A stretch of DNA of 46,457 nucleotides, taken from assembly GCA_002811645.1 (NCBI GenBank), contig PDIP01000074.1:1-46457 (forward strand), in the 5' to 3' direction. Positions within the stretch are counted from its first letter, which is position 1. The number at the start of each line of letters is the position of its first letter. The DNA is from Corallochytrium limacisporum. Lineage: Eukaryota > Opisthokonta. The position numbers and the translations under genes are program-made. This document shows positions 27,759 through 36,730 of the stretch, one piece after another. The notes beneath the pieces are model-generated. The model had not been told where the DNA came from. It saw only the letters and a program-made list of their open reading frames with translations, and did no database searches.

Positions 27759-30119
27759 CGCAAGCGGTTAGTGTCCAAGTACCTTTCGATCGATCCCAAC
27801 TGCACAAAAGCGCTTTCTTGCTTTCTCATTAGAACAACCTGTTCTGTCGTGCGTGGACAGCATGTTCCCTACGTGACCTTCTTCCAGAAGAAACTCTTGC
27901 ACAGAGCGCGCCCCCACACAAACAACACAAGGGATACACCGGGCCATCTGATCCGACCATACAGTGCACAACCCGACGCACAACGAAATTGAAATGAAAT
28001 TGTGCAGAGAGTTTCACAATAAACGGCCCGCAGATACGACTGATGTCGAGGTGTTCTCGCCCTCCTGGTGTCGGGTCGGTGTGCCCCACCCACTCCCTGT
28101 GTGCCACTCCGAAGGGACATCTTAAAATGCCCCGTGGGACCCTCCCAAAATCGGTTCCGGGACTGGTACTGCTCCCATACTGAGTGAACACGAATACGTT
28201 GAACACTCTCGAGAAAACGAAGCGCACGAATTCTCAACTGCGCAATCGCCGTGCCCTCCGGCACCAACCAACGAAAATTCGTAAGCGAGTGGAAAATTTC
28301 ACGTTCGCCGCAACAATTAATTTTTTTTTTTTCATTCTTTCGAAGCGGTGTCGGTTACGGTTCTGGGGGGGGTTGGGGGGTGGGGTTTAGAGAGATCTTT
28401 GCCGCCTTCACCAAAAACTCTTACGTGTCCTTCGAAATCCCTCAAAATGGCTTACGATGGGGTCAGTTCTGTACCATCAAAATGTCGCCCTTCCATCAGA
28501 AGGTTTTCAGTCGTGCCATGCGACTTGGTTCGAAAGCCTTCTCAGCCCCCATTCGCACGGCACAGCTTATTCTCAAGTGTGCACGGCACTAAAGGATGGC
28601 ATTGTCGACGTTTCAAACACCATTGCGCCGTGCACTTACAGTGCACTTACACAGAGACAGACGCGTACCAACAACGGTCCATACAGCCATCCCGCTACCC
28701 GTTCGATACGCCAACACTGCGGATAATCTTTCTCTCCAATCGTCCTCCATTCGGCACCCTACCATCACAACTGGCGTGCGCACTACAGTACTTTTATTAT
28801 GGTGACAGACAGCTACATTTCTGCAGTACTACTAGTTCAACTGTGCGAGTCTCCAGTAGGTTTGGACTGATGGTGGGGCTCCCGACACGCCTGACCTGGG
28901 TGCCTTGCGCCGGCCGTTTGTTGGCCGGCCATTATTTCCTCCGACCCCTGACTCATCGTCGTACAGGGAAAGCAACAGCGTGAAAACCGGTGCAACGGTC
29001 GTGACTGTGGGAACAGGGGAGACTTTTGCAGCGGAGTCCAGAAATGCGCGTTCAAAAACACTTACTAACTCAGACCAACAGGCCCATATCCAGCAGCTTT
29101 TCTTCCCGAATCCTAACACTGCGTCCTGCGAGATGGAGCGGAGGGCAACTCTTTCAATAAAAAAGTTCCCGTTCCATAGTGTCCAGGCGTGTCTGCGTCT
29201 ACGCTGCAAACTACAGCAACAATTTCTCACGGGGGCCCCGTTGAGCATGGAGGGTTGGGCCCACGACACCGGCGCAAATAGATTTCGCTTCAACAACTAG
29301 ACCTCTCAGTGCGTGGGCCAAGTTGCTGAGCTTTGCGTGCCGTACGCGTGTGGGATCTCGAGACGAACTATTGTGACTAGGTCCAACCGGGCCGGCTATG
29401 TGCTTGTGGACGTCAGTTTCCGGAGGTGTCATCTGATGGTCCCTTGCACTGTGTGGTTTCCCTTTGGGCGGTTTGAATTCCGGACACGAGAGCCAAATTT
29501 ACAGAATTTTCAGAATCGGTACATTTACTATGAAATAAGGGGGGGCCTATGGCAAATAAATGATTGCAATATTTCTTAAGTTTTTGAATATATTCCATAG
29601 TGGTATGCTGGAAGACAGGCCAGTCAGTTACGGAGGGTTTGGAGTCGCCGGCCGAGGCGCAAATGGAGGTTCCTTAATATCTTGCCTCATTCGAACGTCG
29701 ACATCCGAATTGTTGGGACAGTACGATATCGGTGTGGCCCCTCTCACGGTTTTCGAGGGGAGCAGTGGCCGCGAATGAGCTGAAGCCTATCCTATGTGTA
29801 CTAGCGTGGTGGGAGCGCGAGAGCATTTGCGTTGGTGTGCTCAAAATCCTCCGGCGGTTATTTTCGTCTTAGAAGCGAAATAAAAAAAAGAGGGGAGGGG
29901 GAAGATTTGGAGGTTGACCAGATATTGCGGTTAGGTTTAGCAATGTTCTGAGTGCGGGAGCTGTGGATGGTAGTATATGCTATGTAGTATTTCAATTTTA
30001 AGTTAGGTGTTAAGTGCACCATCCCTGTGTGCATATTCTACTGCTTGTTGGCCAGGGATATAAGCCCTACTGAAGCGGGATCGCTTGTGGTCACATTGGC
30101 GATTGCCGTCATTGGGAAC
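27759..30119. other. Long intergenic region
   Basis: No supported gene. It has T12 (28321-28332) and G8 (28365-28372, read as C8 on the thiolase strand, 694 bp upstream of its ATG). Two short frames at 28482-28592 and 28596-28805 begin with presequence-like peptides (FHQKVFSRAMRLGSKAF; MALSTFQTPLRRALTVHLHR) but end without a recognisable protein. Confidence 0.4.
28365..28372 (+). repeat. G8 tract with G6 follower
   Basis: Eight G, then TT and six G. It reads as C-tract on the thiolase sense strand, 694 bp upstream of the ATG. Confidence 0.7.
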
Positions 30120-31982
30120 CTAAGACTTATCCCTACTAGACGATGAAGACGCGTTGTCAGTGACCGAATCCTGCTTCGCTAAGTCATTGCCCTCGACGCT
30201 TGATTCCGCGCCAGTCGAATTATTCTGAACGGTTGACGCCACTGACGAGCCATTCATGCTAGCACAGCCATTATCCGCCTCGCTATTTGCTACGACACCT
30301 GTGTTCGACACCGTAGCTGAACTCCGGGTCAGCAGGGATTGCTGACCCTTAGTCTTGGCGTCCTCTTCCTGCTTCTCGTGCTTCTTTCGATGCCTGCTCA
30401 AGGTTGTAAGATCAGTGTAGGCCTTGCCACAGCCCTCGTATTGGCATTTGAAGGGACGCTCACCGGTATGAGTCCGTGCGTGCGATTTGAGCTGGGTCGA
30501 GGTCACGAAGCGCTTGCCGCAGCCTGCGTGTTCACAGTGGAAGGGCTTCTCTCCAATGTGGATACGTACATGACGCACTAGGTCGCCGGACGTGACGAAG
30601 GACTTGTTGCAGCCAGGATACTCACATTTGTGTGGCTTTTCGCCGGTATGGACACGCATATGCGTGATGAGATTGCTGGCCCCACTAAGACTCTTCTTGC
30701 AAACCTTACACACGTACGGTTTGATGCCTGTGTGGGAATGAATGTGGGCCGTCAGGCAATTCGAGTGCGCAAACCGCTTACCGCAGTTGTACGGGCACTT
30801 GTAAGGCTTCTCGCCTGTGTGACTGCGGATGTGAGCGGCCAAGATGGAAGCCTGGCTGAACCGCTGACCGCAATCACCATAGTTGCAGGCGTAGTTCTTG
30901 TTGCCGACATGTGTCTGGATATGACGCATAAGCTGCTGTCGAATATTGAACTTCTTCTTGGTCTTCTGACAACCTTCCCAGTGGCACACATAGTCACCAG
31001 GAACGACATGGTGGTCACGGATGTGATCACGCAGCTCTTGAACATTCTTAAATTCAGGACCAGAGCAACCGATCCATCCACAGAAAATTTGGGAGCTGTT
31101 TGCTGTCTTTTTTCGGCCTCCACCACCGACCGACGACATCGATGCATTACCGTTGGAAGCAGACCCACTACTGGACACATCTGGTCTTCTGTTAGCCGAA
31201 GGCTGCTGCTGCAGAGTGGGTCCCTGGGAATTGACGATCATAGGATTTCCACAGTTGACAACGTAGGCATCCTGGTCACTGGGAATGGCCCCGGTGGATA
31301 GTGGTTGTGGTTGCTGCTGACTCTGCTGATGGTGAGGCATGTAGGTCGCATTGCCTGCCGCGTTGTTTTGGTGGTGCAATGGATACTGGGCATTGACAAA
31401 GCTGATGATTTGGGGGTTGTTGCCATTGCCATCCTGTACACCGGGGAACTGTCCCTGTGGCATGTTTTGGCCATGCATGCTCATGTTAAGGATAGTAAAC
31501 CCAGGATGCATGATCAATCCACCAGGAGTATGGTAATACATTTGTTGACCTTGGTGGTGGTATTGTGTTGATGGGTTCTGTTGATGGTGTTGATGTGATT
31601 GGACAGCATGCTGCCCCATGGTCAACATCTGCTGCTGATACGGCTGTTGCTGAAATTGCTGTTGGAATGGGTTCATGTACAAACTATTTGAGTCACTGTT
31701 TCCACTACTTCCATACGTGTTTGGATGCATCACCTGGCCTGGTTGGGGCATGCCGTTGTATGATGGCATCATGTAGGTACCACCGGCAGTACTTTGCTCG
31801 CCCATTCCGTTCTCACCCTCTGTCACCTGTGGGCCAACTATTTGAGGTCCCCTTCCATTGCCTTGAGGATAAGTGGTGTACATGGGCTGCTCTGCTAGTG
31901 TCGGCTGGGTGAAGCTGGCCATGGCCTGAAGGTTGCCGTTCGACCCCTGCGGTGAGGTATCGAGACCAGTTTCACACGCCAT
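30120..31982 (-). CDS. Eight-finger C2H2 transcription factor with tandem CWCH2 motif
   Basis: The 620 aa protein has a Gln/Asn/His/Met-rich low-complexity N-terminal half (about 1-290, likely an activation or condensate-forming region), eight C2H2 zinc fingers (about 301-536) and a Ser/Asn/Thr-rich tail. Fingers 1 and 2 are CGWIGC...HIRDHH and CHWEGC...HIQTH: both have Trp between the two cysteines, the tandem CWCH2 signature that joins two fingers in GLI, ZIC, AEBP2, ARID2 and yeast Zap1. Fingers 3-8 are joined mostly by TGEKP-type linkers and have the CxxxxC form, except finger 4 (CPYNC) and finger 5 (CKVC). It should act as a sequence-specific nuclear regulator. The closest relative is not decided; GLI/ZIC-like by finger architecture. 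The ATG at 31982 is the first in frame. Confidence 0.92.
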   Translation of the reverse strand: MACETGLDTSPQGSNGNLQAMASFTQPTLAEQPMYTTYPQGNGRGPQIVGPQVTEGENGMGEQSTAGGTYMMPSYNGMPQPGQVMHPNTYGSSGNSDSNSLYMNPFQQQFQQQPYQQQMLTMGQHAVQSHQHHQQNPSTQYHHQGQQMYYHTPGGLIMHPGFTILNMSMHGQNMPQGQFPGVQDGNGNNPQIISFVNAQYPLHHQNNAAGNATYMPHHQQSQQQPQPLSTGAIPSDQDAYVVNCGNPMIVNSQGPTLQQQPSANRRPDVSSSGSASNGNASMSSVGGGGRKKTANSSQIFCGWIGCSGPEFKNVQELRDHIRDHHVVPGDYVCHWEGCQKTKKKFNIRQQLMRHIQTHVGNKNYACNYGDCGQRFSQASILAAHIRSHTGEKPYKCPYNCGKRFAHSNCLTAHIHSHTGIKPYVCKVCKKSLSGASNLITHMRVHTGEKPHKCEYPGCNKSFVTSGDLVRHVRIHIGEKPFHCEHAGCGKRFVTSTQLKSHARTHTGERPFKCQYEGCGKAYTDLTTLSRHRKKHEKQEEDAKTKGQQSLLTRSSATVSNTGVVANSEADNGCASMNGSSVASTVQNNSTGAESSVEGNDLAKQDSVTDNASSSSSRDKS

Positions 31983-34900
31983 CGACTTGGGATATTGCAG
32001 GTCTGCGTGGGGTTTGAAGTATGCTGCTGACGTGTACAGTCACCAATGAATCGATGGCATGCCTGTTCTACACTGCATGCTTCTCTTTCAAGAGCGTGTT
32101 ATCGCTTTAGTACACTCGCTTTGCGTTGAATTCCCAGTCTTCTCTTTGGTTCCCGAAATACTTGACTACGATATGTTTGATTCTGTACCGGGTCTTAGGA
32201 TCTGGAATAGCTGAACGCTGTTAACCAACTTTTCACTGTTCAACATTCGCACCCATTACAACTGCCTTATAGACCTTCCGATCTCTTGGTGGCACTGTTC
32301 AACAGTAAAAAGCGCTCTACGTGTGGTGGAATAATTTGTGCTTTTCCTCTCCCCCGGTCTATCTGTTGACATCGGCTTGACAGGGGGAGGGCAACTTTGA
32401 TCAAGCCCTTTGCCCGAGAAACCGAGTCGGCGGGTAGCAAAAGCTGAGGGGCAGGCCGTGTCCTGCAAACACCGGCCCCAACCCCTGGAAGGGCTGGGGT
32501 GCGGGTTGGCGATTCAATGACAATGTATAACAAAGAGCCCAAGCAACCCTCAAACTTGCTTGACCCTTAATGGAAGGGTAAAGGTGATTTCGTTTTGACA
32601 CAATCCTTGTGATGGAAACGTTCCCTAAAGGTCTTGGGGGAGGGGAGGGAAGGGAAAGGAAACGGAGGCGGTACCAGATAGCGAATACAGTGGTACACAG
32701 CTGGGGCGCATACGAGGTTCCTGTCATCCGGCCCAGCACCACCCTCGCATGTGCGTCGGTGCTGGGGGCATGCGAGTGTAGGTGGTTGTTTTTGGGCACT
32801 TTAAAGCGTAATGAACAAAGCAGGTCCCTTGCTCTTCAACGAAGGATTAGTGAGGAATTGTGATCCAAATCAACTGACGAGCCACTGCTGCACAACGCAT
32901 TTCAGCTGCGGATGACAGGCTCTCCCTGCATCAGACCCATCACGACACGGTACCACAGGCTACGAGTAGGTTAGCTGTGAAGGAAAGGCGCAGGCGGGGC
33001 ACGAGTCAACCGAAGGAAAGAAAATGCTTCCGCTGAGATCAACAAAAAGGACCCTCCCCCATTACTGTCGTTCAAGGACGTCAAAGTTTCTCACATAACC
33101 ACTGCTCATTTGAAATATTGCCTACTGGGAGCATTGGCGCTGGGACTCCGTCTTCAACACCCACACCCCCTAGGGCATACTCAGACGGGCGCTGAAAGCA
33201 AAGTTCGACAGACTCAAGCATCTCTGAAAGAGTTGCGAGTAGTACGTCTATATTCGTAGCATAGGTATTGAAGCCAAAATTATCATACATATGAATAAGT
33301 TCAACTTGTCACCGCTTTCTTGGATACAATAGGTGCATCAGAACGAATACACTACGCCGAAGCAATGTAAAGCTATTTTCTGTTGATGTGGGGCGAGAAA
33401 ACTAAGTGATCCGACTTGATCAGACAGAGTACGACGTAAGCGACCCGCAGAAGTGTGAAATTGAAAGGTAACCTGTCAAACTTGAAGGGTGAAAGTTAAA
33501 AGGGATCCGCCCATTCACAATCTTCGCCTGTGTGTTTGTTTGGGTTCGCATGATCTGGAATGGGATGCTTACTGGTTTGCGCATATGGGATCGCCCATGG
33601 TAAAACAGTGATCTGGGAACGACGAAGAACTAATGCAGCTGCAACTTCCATAGGACGTGATGACGATGGTGATCAGCGAGGAATGCCGTTGCCTAACGGT
33701 ACCCACGTACAGAGCCTCACGAGCACAGCGGTGGGACACTCGTGATGGTCACTAGGTTCACAAACCTATGGCATGTATTCAGGCCCCTTGTTCTGCCGCG
33801 CCACAATCTACCCCAGGAGAACAGTGCTATGGCTTTCTGCCGAGTGCGCCTGAATTTGCGAACGCCACACCCCTCTCCTGTTTCTGCAACAGATATGACC
33901 ACAGTGTAGTAGTACACTGCATGAGAGTTTGGTAGGTGAATGGATAGCAATTGGTTATTGGACCTAAAACGGCGAGAAGAGGATATGGATCGTGCAGCGA
34001 GAGAGAGAGAGATGTCCTTGTCACTTCCTGTCTCCCGCTGTGCTCACCTCCTATGATTAACCCCTGTGTACGATGTCCCGCAGAACGAGAACCCTGTTGA
34101 GATCTGTGCCGCAGATGTTCTCGGCCACACTAAACAGAATCAATGTGGACGCAGAGCCAGTCTGAATCTTGAATTTATGTCTGCGGTTAGGAGGGTCTTT
34201 TCTAGCAGGGCGTGATCCTAACAAATTCTCCGAGTTATGGTGACGAAGACAGGTGGAAATATTCCACTTGTTCATTATTTCCACTGAGAGTCAATCACAT
34301 CGCTCTTGCAACCCTCAACCCAGCACGCTTTGGCCTCCCCTTTCATTAGGGCAACCAATTAAATCTTCTATGATCTCGGTGCAAAATGACTTGTCTGGTT
34401 AACCCACTCCCAGGATCAATCATGCGTCCCGAACATTTCGCATTGTAAATGTATGGATTGGCCGAAGGGGAGGGTCCTTTGCGAATGGGAAAGAGACCCT
34501 CCCCATCAATCACCACATCACAGATCTGCGGCAGCATTTGCTTCGTTAGCACTGCTTGCCGTCCATTCTTGTTGTGAACAATCTTGTGAGTTCGATTCCA
34601 AGACTCCACATTTGGTATTGAATATCAAAAAGAGGACCGGCCAGTGCAGCACTTCTCAAGGTCAGGTCTGTTGATGTGTATTGATGGTGGCATTCCCTTT
34701 CCTCTTTATTTGTGTCAAGTGCGGAGAACTGATGCTCATTCTATCCAGATCCGCGTGTGTGCTGACTGTGTGCTCACACAGCCAAGTAAAGGGAATCGTG
34801 GCATTAATTGGGGAATACAGTACTCCTACCGGTCAGGGTCTGAAAGGGAAGGTATGTGCAAAAAAGAGCCCGGGCATGGTGGACCAAAGGGTACCAGAGC

Positions 34901-35436
34901 GCCTCACCTGGGAACAAAACAAGAGGAAGGCAGTAGCGGCATTGACATCATCCTCTATGCTGCGACTTCTTCATGTGCAGATATTGAGTGAGGGTGTAAC
35001 GTGTGGATTGCGGCCATTGGGTTCTTGACCGGAAAGGATGGCGACAAGCCGAAATTGTTAATAGATTGGAAGAGCCCAATGGGAGTGGCAGTCTGCTGTC
35101 TAGGGTACGCGACCATAATACCAACACTAGAATCTTGCTCCGAACGGATAGTTTGTGTCTTGATATTCATATTCTTTTGTGATTTAAAGAATATATGGAA
35201 TATATTTCTAAACCCGTTTTGCCGTTGATCACCGGAAGAATGTGGTATGAACGCAATGGGACGAAGCGGGACCGGTGTACGAGGTGCGTCATGGGAACAA
35301 GTTCACTGTCGACTATGGGCTGTCCAAAGTCTAAGGACTTCGATGTGACCAGGTCCTTACGATGACAATGACAACTCTCCGCACGCTGGATCAACATCCA
35401 AAAACACAATCCTGAGTGTTCGGGGCGGATACAAGC
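31983..35436. other. Long intergenic region between zinc-finger and SDR genes
   Basis: About 3.4 kb with no gene I can identify. Short minus-strand frames at 33081-33290, 34057-34284 and 34346-34609 have fairly balanced composition (for example AENICGTDLNRVLVLRDIVH; QMLPQICDVVIDGEGLFPI) and could be decayed coding fragments. There are no poly-C/G tracts longer than six. Confidence 0.35.
33081..33290 (-). CDS. Possible small protein (69 aa), unidentified
   Basis: An ATG-initiated minus-strand frame (MYDNFGFNTYATNIDVLLAT ... NEQWLCEKL) has even amino acid use and no low-complexity bias, unlike neighbouring chance frames. No signal peptide or known motif is visible. It stands alone in a long intergenic region. 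It may be a real small gene, a fragment of a decayed gene, or chance. Confidence 0.25.
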   Translation of the reverse strand: MYDNFGFNTYATNIDVLLATLSEMLESVELCFQRPSEYALGGVGVEDGVPAPMLPVGNISNEQWLCEKL

Positions 35437-36573
35437 ATGCCCAGGAGAGCATCGAAGAACACGACAGGAGCGTCCAACCAATACAAGGGTTTGCTTTGGA
35501 TAGTGCTTGCGATAGTTGTTCCTCTTTCAGCTTTCTTCGGAAGATACTATTATAGTACTCACATTGACGGTATGGCTGACAGTATTGGAGCAACACCGGA
35601 CAAGCCGTTGCCGACCCCCTTCGGCTTCAAATCCACCGCAATTCAAGTTGTGGATGCTTATGCATCCGAGATGGAGCTGAAGGATCGCACTGTTTTGGTG
35701 ACCGGAGCGAATAGTGGAATCGGACGGGAAACAGCTCGTGCGTTTGCACATGGAGGTGCAAAAGTGGTTATTGCATGCCGTTCCGTGGAGAAGGGCAACG
35801 CTGCTGCGGAGGAGATTCGCTCAACTGAGGAAGGCGCGGAAGTAACCGTTATGGAGCTAGACCTTGCGGATCTGAACAGCGTCAAGAAATTTGCGGATGA
35901 ATATACCAAATCCGGTCTTCCACTGCACTATCTCATTAACAACGCTGGCGTCATGGCGATTCAAGAACGTCAAGAGACTAAGGACGGATTCGAAATGCAA
36001 CTCGGCACCAATCATGTGGGCCACTTTGTGCTGACCAATCTTCTTGTGCCTGTTATTGCTAAGACTGCGGGGGCAAACAAGCGTATTGTCAATGTAAGCA
36101 GTGGTCTTCACAAGCGTGGTGTGAAAGCTTTTGACGTTGAGGATCTGAACTGCACCACACGTGCATATGGGCCCTTTGAGCAGTACGGTGTGAGCAAGAT
36201 TGCCAACATTTATTTCAGTCTTGGCCTGCAGGAACGGTTAAAGCAATCCAAGGCCACTGAAGACATTGAAACGTTCTCATTGCACCCAGGAGTGATCAAT
36301 ACGGAACTGACACGGCATTTAAACTGGTTCATCAACAAGGTTACTCCGGTCTTGTCCAGTATGGGATCCCTTGTTGGCTACAAGAGCGAGGCCCAGGGTG
36401 CTGCCACGACAACATTCGCTGCGATAGCACCCGGTCTGAACGGTAAAGGCGGCGGCTACCTCGCAGATTGCAACCTAACGGTTCCGAAACTAGGAAAGGA
36501 TTGGAAGGAGCGCGTCTCGGGACTGTGGGAGTGGAGCGTTCAGAGTACAGGAGTGGATTTTCCAAAGTTTTGA
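35437..36573 (+). CDS. Membrane-anchored SDR, retinol dehydrogenase-like (378 aa)
   Basis: This is a classical short-chain dehydrogenase/reductase with an N-terminal membrane anchor (about 18-34; GLLWIVLAIVVPLSAFFG). The cofactor motif is TGANSGIG (about 89-96), and IACRSVEKG follows strand 2 with an Arg that favours NADP(H). The structural motif is NNAG, and the active site is NVSSG ... YGVSK with the normal Ser, Tyr and Lys. SLHPGVINTEL is the usual PG-x-T region. The pattern is that of the retinol dehydrogenase/WW-oxidoreductase group (RDH11-14, TIC32-like), which act on retinoids, sterols or lipid aldehydes on ER or other membranes. The substrate cannot be told. The ATG at 35437 is the first in frame. 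It converges on cereblon (157 bp between stops). Confidence 0.9.
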   Translation: MPRRASKNTTGASNQYKGLLWIVLAIVVPLSAFFGRYYYSTHIDGMADSIGATPDKPLPTPFGFKSTAIQVVDAYASEMELKDRTVLVTGANSGIGRETARAFAHGGAKVVIACRSVEKGNAAAEEIRSTEEGAEVTVMELDLADLNSVKKFADEYTKSGLPLHYLINNAGVMAIQERQETKDGFEMQLGTNHVGHFVLTNLLVPVIAKTAGANKRIVNVSSGLHKRGVKAFDVEDLNCTTRAYGPFEQYGVSKIANIYFSLGLQERLKQSKATEDIETFSLHPGVINTELTRHLNWFINKVTPVLSSMGSLVGYKSEAQGAATTTFAAIAPGLNGKGGGYLADCNLTVPKLGKDWKERVSGLWEWSVQSTGVDFPKF

Positions 36574-36730
36574 TGATGCCGATTGTGCTTCTCTGGCATA
36601 GAATACATGCGTGCTAATCTTTGATTTTTACAAAATAGAAACGCAAACTTTGAGCGAAGATTCCATTCGTATGTCCTTTTGATATTGTTGAGTGAAATGT
36701 TTAATCGAACAGAGCAAACTCTTTCAGACC

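Noticed and set aside
34580-34610. tRNA-like GTTCGATTCC near 34590
   Set aside because: Stems do not pair and the D- and anticodon arms are absent.
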